In this document: one piece after another, positions 7,868 through 16,820 of the stretch
Layout: each line of letters begins with the position of its first letter
How positions within the stretch are numbered: position 1 is the first letter of the stretch
From: SKVR01 sp964491395
Lineage (GTDB): Bacteria; Bacteroidota; Bacteroidia; Bacteroidales; UBA7960
Direction of reading: 5' to 3'
NCBI GenBank assembly: GCA_964491395.1
Contig: CAZBGI010000027.1
Span: 1 to 45,018, forward strand
Length of the DNA: 45,018 bases
Position numbers and translations under genes: made by a program
Notes under the pieces: model-generated
Seen by the model: only the letters and a program-made list of their open reading frames with translations
Database searches by the model: none
Told to the model about the DNA's origin: nothing

Positions 7868-10060
7868 ATGAGATTGCTGATTGTATCTAATCGTTTACCC
7901 GTATCCCTGAAAAAAGAGGATGGGAAATTTGTATTTGAAAAAAGTGCCGGAGGATTGGTATCCGGATTGACCGATTTTCTCAACGGACTGGGAAAAGCAG
8001 AAGGAGATATCGATGAATACATATGGATGGGTTGGCCCGGAATGACTGTAGAAAAGGAAGATGAGGCTTTTGTAAGAAAAACCGTACAAAAAGACTACCA
8101 TGCTTCTCCCGTTTTTCTCTCTCAGAAACTTATGGATAAAGTTTACCTGGGCTTCTGCAATAAAACCATTTGGCCTTTGTTTCATTATTTTCCTAACTAT
8201 GCCAGCTTCGAAAATGAATTCTGGGATGAATATCAGAAAGTTAACCGGATTTTCTGCGATGAAATTATGAAAGTGGTCAAACCCAACGATATCATTTGGG
8301 TACACGATTATCACCTGTTTTTGTTGCCCGGCATGTTACGTGAGCAGGTAAAAAATCCCATCGGATTTTTTCTCCATATCCCCTTTCCCTCATTTGAGAT
8401 GTATCGTATGTTTCCCAAGGAGAGTCGCAATGCAATTCTGGAAGGGTTATTGGGTGCTGACTTAATTGGGTTTCATACGTATGATTATGCTCAGTACTTT
8501 CTTCGGTCTGTGCTACGAATTTTGGGTAAGGAAAACCACATGGGAACCATTGACCTGCCCGACCGGATGGTAAAAGTAGGCACTTACCCCATGGGGATAG
8601 AATATAACAAATTCAATAAGATGGATGTTACGCCCTTCCCCTCCGACAAACCCGGTCCTGATGAGCCCAAAATCGTCCTTTCCGTTGACCGGCTCGATTA
8701 TTCCAAAGGGATTGTCAACCGGCTGGAGGGGTTTGAATTGTTTCTGAAAAAATATCCCGAATGGCATGGAAAAGTATTTCTGAATATGATAGTTGTGCCG
8801 TCCAGGACCGGGGTGACTTCCTACCAGAAAATAAAAAGAAGACTGGATGAGCTGGTGGGAAAAATCAATGGCGATTACGGAAAGGTAAACTGGACGCCCA
8901 TAATTTACCAATACACCTCATTGCCTCACAAAGAGCTCATCGCTCAGTACAGGATGAGTGCCGTCTCTCTCATTACACCCCTGCGCGACGGGATGAACCT
9001 GGTAGCCAAGGAATATATTGCCTCCCTTACTGACCAGAAGGGAGTCTTGATATTGAGTGAGTTTACGGGTGCTGCCAAAGAATTAAGTGAAACCATCATT
9101 ATTAATCCAAACAATATTGAAGAGATTGCTGATGGTATCGCAGAAGCACTCAGTATTCCTGAAGAGGAGCAGATTCGTCGCAATAAGCTAATGCAAAAGA
9201 GGCTCAAAAGATACAATGTTACCCGCTGGGCCAACGACTATGTAGACAGCCTGCTGGACATCAGCAGGGCTTCCAGTTTTACCTCTCAGACCAAACGTTT
9301 GAATGATGAACGGACCCATGAATTGCTGGAAAACTATATATCATCAAAAAACCGGCTTGTGATTGTTAACTACGACGGTACCCTGGTGCCTGCAACCAGC
9401 AATTATGACAAAGCACAACCGGGAAAGGCGTTATTGGAGATGCTGGAAAATCTCAACAGAACCGATGAAACAGATATTGTGATTATCAGTGGGCGTGGTC
9501 GTGATGACCTGGATGCCTGGTTGGGTGAAACCCCCGTAAACCTTACCGCAGAGCATGGTACCTGGATTCGTGAGGCTTCAGCCCGCAACTGGAAACTCTT
9601 TAAGCCCCTGTCCAACAGCTGGAAAGAAGAAGTGTTGCCCATCCTGGAGCTTTACACCGACCGGTTGCCCGGTTCTTTCATCGTAGAAAGAGATTACTCC
9701 ATTTCCTGGCACTATCACAAAGCAGATATTGAGCAATCCTCTGTCCTATCCAGGGAGGTGAGCGACCATCTGCTTTCCATGACCACCAATATCGGCGTTC
9801 AGGTAATGCCTGGTAAAAAAGTGATTGAAGTTAGTAATTCCGGAATTAACAAAGGAGAGTTGGCCATGCACTGGATTTCCCGCAAAAAATATGATTTCGT
9901 GATGGCGATGGGAGCAGGCTGGTCTGATGAAATGCTCTTTTATGTATTGCCGGAGCATGCCTGGACCATCAAAGTGGGTGTGTTGAAAACAGCCGCCCGA
10001 TATGTAATCAAAAAACAGGAGGATGCTTTGGCTTTGCTGGAAAACCTCAGTCATCGTTAA
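7868..10060 (+). CDS. otsA: trehalose-6-phosphate synthase (GT20) with degenerate C-terminal OtsB-like domain
   Basis: Residues 1-470 form a complete GT20 synthase that joins UDP-glucose and glucose-6-phosphate: VSNRLP (Arg9), AGGLVSGL, WVHDYHL (Asp147), LHIPFPS (His170), SVDRLDYSKG (Arg275, Lys280) and LRDGMNLVAKEY (Asp374, Glu382). Residues about 490-725 have the OtsB fold, but motif I reads VNYDGTL, with Asn501 (codon AAC) replacing the nucleophilic Asp. Motif IV reads GAGWSDEML where active enzymes have GDDxTDEDM, so two metal-binding Asp are Ala683 and Gly684. SGRGRDD and NKG (Lys662) remain. The domain is therefore probably not a phosphatase and may be structural or regulatory. Dephosphorylation would fall to the fused OtsB encoded two genes upstream. 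Automatic labels such as 'bifunctional TPS/TPP' would mislead. Confidence 0.93.
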   Translation: MRLLIVSNRLPVSLKKEDGKFVFEKSAGGLVSGLTDFLNGLGKAEGDIDEYIWMGWPGMTVEKEDEAFVRKTVQKDYHASPVFLSQKLMDKVYLGFCNKTIWPLFHYFPNYASFENEFWDEYQKVNRIFCDEIMKVVKPNDIIWVHDYHLFLLPGMLREQVKNPIGFFLHIPFPSFEMYRMFPKESRNAILEGLLGADLIGFHTYDYAQYFLRSVLRILGKENHMGTIDLPDRMVKVGTYPMGIEYNKFNKMDVTPFPSDKPGPDEPKIVLSVDRLDYSKGIVNRLEGFELFLKKYPEWHGKVFLNMIVVPSRTGVTSYQKIKRRLDELVGKINGDYGKVNWTPIIYQYTSLPHKELIAQYRMSAVSLITPLRDGMNLVAKEYIASLTDQKGVLILSEFTGAAKELSETIIINPNNIEEIADGIAEALSIPEEEQIRRNKLMQKRLKRYNVTRWANDYVDSLLDISRASSFTSQTKRLNDERTHELLENYISSKNRLVIVNYDGTLVPATSNYDKAQPGKALLEMLENLNRTDETDIVIISGRGRDDLDAWLGETPVNLTAEHGTWIREASARNWKLFKPLSNSWKEEVLPILELYTDRLPGSFIVERDYSISWHYHKADIEQSSVLSREVSDHLLSMTTNIGVQVMPGKKVIEVSNSGINKGELAMHWISRKKYDFVMAMGAGWSDEMLFYVLPEHAWTIKVGVLKTAARYVIKKQEDALALLENLSHR

Positions 10061-10132
10061 GCAAACCGTTTGGGTTTTCTTGTATGTTTTTTGCAAAAAA
10101 AAATGCAGATAAATTCAACCAGAATCAATCAG

Positions 10133-10990
10133 ATGGACAATCATTCCACTTATGCCCTGGTAACCGGGGCAAGCCAGGGTTTAGGTTATGCCATGGCACA
10201 ATCGCTGGCCAGGCGGGGTTATCATCTTATTTTAGTGTCGCTGCCCGGAGAGAAACTAGAAGAAATAGCCCGCCAGATTCATACAAGTGCAAAGATCGAT
10301 GTTCAATTCTATGAATGCGATCTCACACGAAAGGAAGAAATACAACAATTGGTGTTGTGGGTGAAAGATAAATTTCCCCTACAGGTGCTGATTAACAATG
10401 CGGGTGTGGGCTGTACCAGAGCCTTCAATAAACTTAGTGTTGAGCAAACAGATAAAATCCTGTTGCTCAATATCAATAGTGTGGTAATGCTCACCCATAG
10501 CTTTTTGCCGCTTTTGCAAAAACAAAAACAGGCTTATGTGCTTAACATCTCCAGCCTTGCTGCCTTTCTTCCCATGCCATACAAGAGTGTTTATCCAGCC
10601 TCCAAGTCTTTTATCTATTCCTTTTCCAGGGGCTTGTATGCCGAGTTGAAAGGGAGCAATGTTTTTGTGGGAGTGGCGCATCCGGGAGGCATGGCTACCA
10701 ATCATGAGGTAAGCAGAAGAATCCAGAATTCCGACTTTGTGACAAGAGCTACCATCTTATCGGTTGATCGTACAGCGGAGATTTGCATAAAAAGACTGCT
10801 GAAAAGACATCCCCTGATAATACCTGGTTTGATGAATAAAATGGTATGGTTGCTAACCCGAATTGTGCCGGTAAGCTGGATGCTTGATTATTTGCGAAAA
10901 GACATGAAACTTGCCGGGGTAGAAGCCCATGTATCTGTTCGAATGACACCTTTTGAGGATATGGCTGATGAAAAGGAATCAAGTGCATAA
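10133..10990 (+). CDS. short-chain dehydrogenase/reductase (classical SDR)
   Basis: A classical SDR of about 285 residues. It has the NAD(P)-binding TGASQGLG near the N-terminus, NNAGVG, the catalytic serine region NISSLAA and the catalytic YPASK. The chosen ATG at 10133 places the Rossmann strand at the usual distance; an in-frame ATG at 10103 is possible. The substrate is unknown. The spacing motif LINNAGVGCTRAF and the length resemble short-chain oxidoreductases acting on fatty or steroid-like alcohols, but I would not go further. It starts about 70 bases after otsA and overlaps the next gene, with which it probably forms an operon. No link to trehalose chemistry is visible. Confidence 0.85.
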   Translation: MDNHSTYALVTGASQGLGYAMAQSLARRGYHLILVSLPGEKLEEIARQIHTSAKIDVQFYECDLTRKEEIQQLVLWVKDKFPLQVLINNAGVGCTRAFNKLSVEQTDKILLLNINSVVMLTHSFLPLLQKQKQAYVLNISSLAAFLPMPYKSVYPASKSFIYSFSRGLYAELKGSNVFVGVAHPGGMATNHEVSRRIQNSDFVTRATILSVDRTAEICIKRLLKRHPLIIPGLMNKMVWLLTRIVPVSWMLDYLRKDMKLAGVEAHVSVRMTPFEDMADEKESSA

Positions 10991-11996
10991 TGAATTGATG
11001 CAGGAAGAAGAGAAAGTGCTGGTTACCGGAGCCAATGGACTCCTGGGAGCTAATATTATTTACGCTATCGGTAAGGATAGTCGTTACCGTGCACGAGCCA
11101 TGGTTCGCAAGAGCGCATTGTTACGTTCGCTGGAGGGGTTGGATTATGAACTCTTCCAGGGTGAAATAACACGAAAAAAAGATGTGGAACAAGCCCTTGA
11201 GGGTATCGATTATGTTATTCACTGTGCTGGCCGTACAGCCCAGTTTCCGTCGGAACTCAAGTACTATGAAGCCGCCAATATAGAAAGCTCACGTTTGTTG
11301 CTTCAGGCTGCAAAAGCTAAGGGAATCAAACGCTTTGTGTTTGTAAGTACCACCAATAGTTTTACCAATGGTCCCCTCGAAAATCCCGGTACAGAAAATA
11401 GCGGATTCATGCCATGGCTCAAAAAATCGGGGTATGCTTACAGCAAGTATCTCGCTCAGCAGGAGGTGCTGGGGTATGTGAAAAAGTATGATTTTCCTGC
11501 CGTTGTGGTAGCCCCTGGTTTTCTTATAGGACCGCGCGATGCCAAGCCTTCCAGTGGTCAGTTGTTGTTGTATGGGCTGAAAAACCGGATTGTTTTTTGT
11601 CCGCCCGGAGGTAAAAGCTTTGTAGATGCAGAACTGGCCGCACAGGCAGCAGTAAATGCTCTTACAGCAGGGAGTAAGGGAGATGTCTGGTTGCTTACAG
11701 GAGAGAACCTTACATACAGGCAGTTTTTTAATACCCTTATAAAGATTACAGGAAAAAGAAAGCTCATTGTTCCTCTGCCTGAGTTTCTGTTAAAAAGTGC
11801 GGCATTTTTTTTTGATATCGGCGAAAAGATTACCGGAAGATCGATGCCTTTTAACAGCACCCAGCAAAGATTGCTGTGCCTCGATAACTACTTTGATAAT
11901 ACAAAAGCACGCAAGCAACTAGGTTTAGAACCTACCCATACCAAAACATCCATTATAAAAGCCATCAAATGGTTTCAGGAGTTCGGTTATATTTGA
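10968..11996 (+). CDS. NAD-dependent epimerase/dehydratase (extended SDR)
   Basis: An extended SDR of about 342 residues. It has VTGANGLLGANI (glycine-rich NAD(P) loop), HCAGRTAQFPS, FVSTTNSFTNGP with the active-site Thr/Ser, and the catalytic YAYSK. The C-terminal half is similar in layout to 3-beta-hydroxysteroid dehydrogenase and dihydroflavonol-reductase type proteins rather than to sugar-nucleotide epimerases. The start is uncertain: ATG 10968 overlaps the preceding SDR gene by 23 bases, ATG 10998 would leave a 7-base gap, and a TTG at 10953 is less likely. The tight coupling of two different SDR enzymes suggests sequential steps on one substrate. The substrate cannot be read from sequence. 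Confidence 0.82.
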   Translation: MKRNQVHNELMQEEEKVLVTGANGLLGANIIYAIGKDSRYRARAMVRKSALLRSLEGLDYELFQGEITRKKDVEQALEGIDYVIHCAGRTAQFPSELKYYEAANIESSRLLLQAAKAKGIKRFVFVSTTNSFTNGPLENPGTENSGFMPWLKKSGYAYSKYLAQQEVLGYVKKYDFPAVVVAPGFLIGPRDAKPSSGQLLLYGLKNRIVFCPPGGKSFVDAELAAQAAVNALTAGSKGDVWLLTGENLTYRQFFNTLIKITGKRKLIVPLPEFLLKSAAFFFDIGEKITGRSMPFNSTQQRLLCLDNYFDNTKARKQLGLEPTHTKTSIIKAIKWFQEFGYI

Positions 11997-12112
11997 ACCG
12001 AGCCATATCAATACCACTGAGTCACACGTTAATGCTTATGATGAAAGGCTGCAGGTACTGCTTGTAATGGAAAGCAAAAGAATTGCCGGTTTCAAAGCAA
12101 GTTGGAATGATA

Positions 12113-13252
12113 TTATTGCAAAGACTCATCTGTTGCCGGAAGGCAAACCGTAAAAGTACTTCCTTCATCTGGCTTGCTTAAAACACTTATAGTGCCTCCC
12201 ATTTTTTCTGCAAACTCCTGGCACAGAATAAGCCCCAATCCCGTTCCCTCTTCGCCATGGGTTCCCGGCATTGAAGTAATGTTTCCTTCTATTCTGAAGA
12301 GATTTGACTGGGTTTGCAGGTCCATTCCAATGCCGTTATCGCTGACTTTAATGCAAACCTTTTTTTCATTTGTTTCAGCGGATATGGATATCATGCCCTC
12401 GTTAGGATTGCAATATTTTACTGCATTGCTCAACAGGTTTCTGAAAATGGTTTTCAGCAGGTTGCGGTCAGCATAAACGATCTGATCTTCAGCTATCCTG
12501 TTAGAGAAACTGATCTTTTTTCCTACCGCCTGCGCTTTAATCACTTCTAATACTTCATCTGCCAATGCTGCGAGTTGAAGTTCTATAGGGTTAACTTTTA
12601 TCCTACCGGTTTGAGATTGTGCCCACTGCAGCAAATTCTCCAGAAGCTTGGAGCCGGTAGCAATGGTGGAATCCAGTACATTCATCAGCTCTGTAATCTG
12701 GGTTTTGTCATTTTTTTCAAATCCGGCCCTGAGCATTTTGCAGATTATCTGCAAAGAGGCTATGGGATTGCGCAGATCGTGAGAGATGATAGAGAAAAAT
12801 TTGTCTTTGGCAGCGTTGGTAGCTTCCAGTTCCCTCGCGTATTGGTGCAACTGGTCTGTTTTGCGTTTGAGCAGCAGCTGGGTATTCACACGGCTGAGCA
12901 ATTCCTTGGAGTGAAAGGGTTTGGTTATATAATCCACCGCTCCCAGGTCAAATCCCTTTACTACATTTTCTACGTTGTTGAAAGCGGTGAGCATAATCAC
13001 AGGGATTTGCCTGCATTGTTCGCATTGCTGCATAAGCTCAAGGGCTTCAAAGCCATCGATCTCCGGCATGTTGATATCCATCAGTACCAGGTCATAATCC
13101 GGATTTTCCATCAAAACCTCCAGGGCTTCACGCCCATTCATGGCAAACCCGATGCGGTATCCTGCATCGCGCAGTATGCTCCCTATTACCTTAATATTTG
13201 TGGGGTTGTCGTCTACGGCCAGTATTTTGAAAGATTCTGCATGCTCAGTCAT
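12113..13252 (-). CDS. response regulator-histidine kinase hybrid (REC-HisKA-HATPase)
   Basis: A 379-residue soluble protein with the receiver domain first. REC covers about 9-122 (VDDNPTN, phosphoacceptor Asp59 in LMDINMPE, Lys111 in ITKPF). A short coiled linker follows, then HisKA with the phosphoacceptor His158 in FFSIISHDLRNPIASLQ, and HATPase_c with NLLSNAVKYC (N box), VSDNGIGMD (G1) and EGTGLGLILC (G2). It has no membrane segment, no PAS domain and no DNA-binding domain. The start lies only 3 bases after the stop of the upstream hybrid kinase, so the two are co-transcribed. This arrangement suggests a relay in which the large hybrid kinase phosphorylates this protein's REC. The output partner is not in the window. 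Confidence 0.92.
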   Translation of the reverse strand: MTEHAESFKILAVDDNPTNIKVIGSILRDAGYRIGFAMNGREALEVLMENPDYDLVLMDINMPEIDGFEALELMQQCEQCRQIPVIMLTAFNNVENVVKGFDLGAVDYITKPFHSKELLSRVNTQLLLKRKTDQLHQYARELEATNAAKDKFFSIISHDLRNPIASLQIICKMLRAGFEKNDKTQITELMNVLDSTIATGSKLLENLLQWAQSQTGRIKVNPIELQLAALADEVLEVIKAQAVGKKISFSNRIAEDQIVYADRNLLKTIFRNLLSNAVKYCNPNEGMISISAETNEKKVCIKVSDNGIGMDLQTQSNLFRIEGNITSMPGTHGEEGTGLGLILCQEFAEKMGGTISVLSKPDEGSTFTVCLPATDESLQ

Positions 13253-13255
13253 GGG

Positions 13256-16200
13256 TCAGTTCTCCAGGTATGCATTTAACTTATCAACGATATCCGGGAA
13301 AAGTTTCAGTGTATTTCGAAGTTCTTTAATTTCAAATTGATCAGCCAGCGATATGATGGTATGGGCATAATCACTCAAAGGTTCAAGTTGATAGGTTTTG
13401 CTTTCATGCAAAAGCTGATCTCCAAAACGCTGAATCTCATCCACTAAATTTTTTCGGATTATTTCTTTATGTAAAGGAACATATTTTTTTGCCAAAATGG
13501 AAGCTAATTTTACAAGTTTTTGCCGGTCATAATGGGAAAAATCAGTATTTACGGTAAATAATACCTTTTCATCCTCCTTTTTTTCGGTCAGAGAGTAAGG
13601 AAGGTGTTTTTTAAGCCGTTCGATAAACTGTGGGATATTCAGGGGTTTTGTAATAAAATCGTCAAATAACTCCATGCCAGATTCTTCCTGTTGCAGTAAT
13701 TTAGCAGAAGCTGAGATTCCAAAGATTTTTATGTTTTTCTGATTGATATTGGCCTTTATAATTTTGGAGGCTTCATAACCATTGATTTCGGGCATATGCA
13801 AATCCATCAATATCAAATCCGGTAATATTTCCGTGGCAATTTTGACTGTTTCTTTGCCATTTTCTGCCTCGTAAAGGTTAATGGATGGATTGTCGATCAG
13901 GTCAATCAGCATCTGACGATTTTCAGGGTTGTCATCAGCAATAAGTACACTGCCAGGCCCAAAAGAGATGGACGAATGAAATGTTTTCCGGGCTTCTTCA
14001 ATCCATAATTTATCCTGTGACAGGGGCACGTTTTTCAGGCAAACTTCAAAAATGCTTCCTTTCCCTTCCTTGCTGGTTACAGTCAAAACTCCCCCCATGG
14101 CCTCGGTAATGCTTTTGCTGATAGGAAGGCCCAACCCTGTGCCTCCATACAGACTTTCCTGCTGACTGTCGGGCTGAAAAAAAGGTTGAAATATTTGGCT
14201 CAGTACTTTGTCCGGCATCCCAATGCCGCTATCTTCTACCCTGAAGATTATATCCAGGGTGTCCTTTTTTCGGTTTCTTGTATCAATGGATAGGATTACA
14301 TAACCATTGTGGGTGAATTTTATGGCGTTGCTCACAAGATTAACCAACACCTGTTGTAATCTTACGGGGTCAAGAAGCAGGGAAGGAGGGATGCTTTTCT
14401 GTTTCTCGGTAAAGAAAACGATATTCTTTTCTTCTGCTTTTGCTGAATAGATAATTTCCAGGTCGGAAATGATATTTTGAAGGTTTACTGGCTCTTTCTT
14501 AATCACCATTTTGCCTGCCTCAATTTTAGAGAGGTCGAGTATGTCGTTGATGATATTAAGAAGATTGAGCCCGCTGTTACGGATAGATTGTAATTGCGAA
14601 TGTTGTTTTCTGTTTTCAACTGTAGCCATAAGGATTTCAGAAAACCCGATAATAGCATTGAGGGGAGTGCGAATTTCATGGCTCATGTTGGCCAGAAAAG
14701 TGCTTTTGGCTTTATTGGCTGCTTCTGCCTTTTCATAGGCCAGTTTTAACTCCTCAGTTCGATCTTTTACCATTTCTTCCAGGCTCGCACGGTAGCTTTC
14801 CAGCTCCTCCTGGGCTATTTTATTTTGGGTAACATCCTGTATCATTCCGATCATTATCTGGTCCTCCTCATGGGTATGATCCATCAAAATTCCGGTTTCC
14901 TGTAAGTAGATGTAATGACCTTCTTTGTGCTTTACCCTGTACTGAACAATTTTTCTGGTATTGTTGATAATTGCTTCTCTTTGCAGTTGCAATGCAACAG
15001 GCAGGTCTTTTGGGTGAATCAGCGAAATCCACAAGGAGACAGGTCCGTTGAGTTCCTGATCTGAATAGCCCAGTACAGATCGGACACTTCCTCCCCAGAT
15101 AAGCTGGTTTTGAGTGATGTTATACTCATAAGCTACCTGGCCCGAGGCTGCCGTTACCTTTTCGTATCGTTGTTTCCATTCTGAAATGGCTTGCGATGCC
15201 TTCTGTTGCTCTGTTATGTCGTTGATGATAATGTGACGTGCGTTGCGTCCCTGATGAATGATTTTCTGGGAGGTTACCTCAACATGCATCACTTTGTCAT
15301 TTTTTCCTATATGGCGAAAAGAATTGAATACACGAAAGTTGGCGTCCTGGTTTTTTTTATTTTCCGAACAGGCAGACTCCTCTCCCTGGCATATATTATG
15401 TAAGCTCATGTTGAGAAACTCCTCTTTGGTGTATCCATATTTCTCAGTTGCAGCCTCGTTTACTTCCAGGAACCTCAATGAATCCTCATCATAAATCATC
15501 ATGGGTTGTGGACTGAGCAAGAACATCCTTCTGTATTTCTTCTCGCTTAAACTCAGTGCATTTTCTATGCGTTTTATATGACTGATATCACCCAAAATAC
15601 TGACCATCCCATTGATTTCCCCGTCTGAATCGTACATAGGGTAGTTGCTTGATAATACGGGTATTATCTTCCCGTTTCGATGTTTTAAGAAAATTTCTCC
15701 CTGCCAGCTATTGCCATTGATAAGTGTTTCAACTACTTCCTGTGTGTTGATCGAATGATTTTCGGGTAGCAGAATCTTAATTTCTTCTCCCGTCATGTAT
15801 TCCGCTGACCATCCAAAGAGGGTGTGGGTTGTTTGGTTGCTAAAAGCTACCTTCCCTTCCAAATCAGTGACAATTATAGACTGTCCTACATGATTTAACA
15901 ATTCGGCCATGTAACGATTCTCATCGTTTTTTGTCTTTTCATCATGAATATCCGTAACAAATGCGATGATTCTTAACACTTTTCCCTCAACAATCACAGG
16001 CAAAAACAAAACATTGTACCAGCGGTAGTCGTCCATGCTGGTGGCAAGTCGGTGGGTCGTTTTTGAGATTTTTCCTTTTGAGGAAGCATTGAGAAATGAA
16101 TTCCATGACTGTTCTTTGTTTTCGTAATGGAGCAAGTCAAGCAAGTGAAGATTTGCCGGATGCTGGTAAAACCGGTTGCTTTTACGGCTTCGCAAAATCA

Positions 16201-16378
16201 AGTAGCCTTCCGGAGACAAGTAATAAACCTGGTCTGATATTTCTGTAGAAGACAAACACAGGCTGACCTGGTTGCATAAGTCCAGTTGTTCTTTGGTGGG
16301 GTAATCTGGAGAGTCGCATCCGGGGTTACCAGAAATTGAAGGGTTCTTATATGAGTTATTGCTGGCTCTGAATTGCAT
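13256..16378 (-). CDS. multi-PAS hybrid sensor histidine kinase
   Basis: A 1040-residue kinase without transmembrane helices. About four PAS-like domains lie between 40 and 520, the second carrying GWSAEYMTGEEI, and the last two with PAC-type endings (INDITEQ, IQDVTQN). A coiled coil follows (520-560), then HisKA with His567 in ANMSHEIRTPLNAI, HATPase_c with NLVSNAIKFT, VEDSGIGM and GGTGLGLPIS, and a REC domain with Asp859 in LMDLHMPEINGYEA. The last 110 residues resemble the Hpt-like tails of related kinases but have no clear phosphoacceptor motif; the nearest is YAHTIISLADQFEI. It should sense a cytoplasmic signal. The leader carries a terminator-like hairpin (16429-16467), and the shared promoter region has repeated palindromes. 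Ligand and target are unknown. Confidence 0.92.
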   Translation of the reverse strand: MQFRASNNSYKNPSISGNPGCDSPDYPTKEQLDLCNQVSLCLSSTEISDQVYYLSPEGYLILRSRKSNRFYQHPANLHLLDLLHYENKEQSWNSFLNASSKGKISKTTHRLATSMDDYRWYNVLFLPVIVEGKVLRIIAFVTDIHDEKTKNDENRYMAELLNHVGQSIIVTDLEGKVAFSNQTTHTLFGWSAEYMTGEEIKILLPENHSINTQEVVETLINGNSWQGEIFLKHRNGKIIPVLSSNYPMYDSDGEINGMVSILGDISHIKRIENALSLSEKKYRRMFLLSPQPMMIYDEDSLRFLEVNEAATEKYGYTKEEFLNMSLHNICQGEESACSENKKNQDANFRVFNSFRHIGKNDKVMHVEVTSQKIIHQGRNARHIIINDITEQQKASQAISEWKQRYEKVTAASGQVAYEYNITQNQLIWGGSVRSVLGYSDQELNGPVSLWISLIHPKDLPVALQLQREAIINNTRKIVQYRVKHKEGHYIYLQETGILMDHTHEEDQIMIGMIQDVTQNKIAQEELESYRASLEEMVKDRTEELKLAYEKAEAANKAKSTFLANMSHEIRTPLNAIIGFSEILMATVENRKQHSQLQSIRNSGLNLLNIINDILDLSKIEAGKMVIKKEPVNLQNIISDLEIIYSAKAEEKNIVFFTEKQKSIPPSLLLDPVRLQQVLVNLVSNAIKFTHNGYVILSIDTRNRKKDTLDIIFRVEDSGIGMPDKVLSQIFQPFFQPDSQQESLYGGTGLGLPISKSITEAMGGVLTVTSKEGKGSIFEVCLKNVPLSQDKLWIEEARKTFHSSISFGPGSVLIADDNPENRQMLIDLIDNPSINLYEAENGKETVKIATEILPDLILMDLHMPEINGYEASKIIKANINQKNIKIFGISASAKLLQQEESGMELFDDFITKPLNIPQFIERLKKHLPYSLTEKKEDEKVLFTVNTDFSHYDRQKLVKLASILAKKYVPLHKEIIRKNLVDEIQRFGDQLLHESKTYQLEPLSDYAHTIISLADQFEIKELRNTLKLFPDIVDKLNAYLEN

Positions 16379-16428
16379 TGTATGGTATAATAGCAGGGTG
16401 TTGGGATTAAAAGGGCCTGGTTGTCCGT

Positions 16429-16467
16429 AAAAAAAAACCGGATATACGGGATTGTACCATCCGGTTT
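16429..16467 (-). terminator. terminator-like hairpin in the leader of the hybrid kinase gene
   Basis: Read on the minus strand, a 9-bp stem AAACCGGAT / ATCCGGTTT (16467-16459 with 16443-16435) encloses a 15-base loop and ends in nine T residues. It lies about 50 bases before the kinase start and downstream of a -7 candidate, which suits an attenuator or the end of a small RNA. Nothing on this strand upstream needs a terminator. Confidence 0.6.
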
Positions 16468-16493
16468 GACCTGGTAAGACAAACCTCGCATAA

Positions 16494-16501
16494 CAAAATT
16501 A
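16494..16501 (-). promoter_or_regulatory. possible Bacteroidota -7 element, kinase operon
   Basis: The minus strand reads TAATTTTG. A transcript starting just beyond it would run through the leader hairpin before reaching the kinase ATG. Confidence 0.35.
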
Positions 16502-16812
16502 TACAATCAGCTGGAGGATAGTCTCTGAAAACTACCGATTTTATTCAGGCATTTATACTGCCATTTAATTACGTGCTACCCCTACTTCTGAAGTGAAATG
16601 AATTATGGATAGAAGAAGGGGGGTAAAAATGATATAAATAGTATTTGACTATTTGGTGAAAATATCTCTGAAGGAAACTTCTGAAGTAAGATTCCTTTAA
16701 TTAAGCAAGATTCAACACATGTAGCAAAAATATTTTCTTTCGGTTTGATGCTTTTTTAACCCAAAACGAAAATCCTGATGCGACTGATGATGGGTATGTA
16801 GAAATTACGTTA

Positions 16813-16820
16813 TATCTTTG
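16813..16820 (+). promoter_or_regulatory. Bacteroidota -7 promoter element very close to the start codon
   Basis: TATCTTTG ends only nine bases before the ATG at 16830. The transcript would have a leader of roughly five bases, or about fourteen if translation starts at the second ATG (16839). Confidence 0.5.

Noticed and set aside
7868..10060. Annotation of otsA as a bifunctional synthase/phosphatase
   Set aside because: The phosphatase nucleophile and two metal ligands are replaced, so the second activity is not supported.
16198..16506. 102-codon minus-strand frame overlapping the start of the hybrid kinase gene
   Set aside because: It runs through the terminator-like hairpin and then out of frame into the kinase N-terminus; the sequence looks random.
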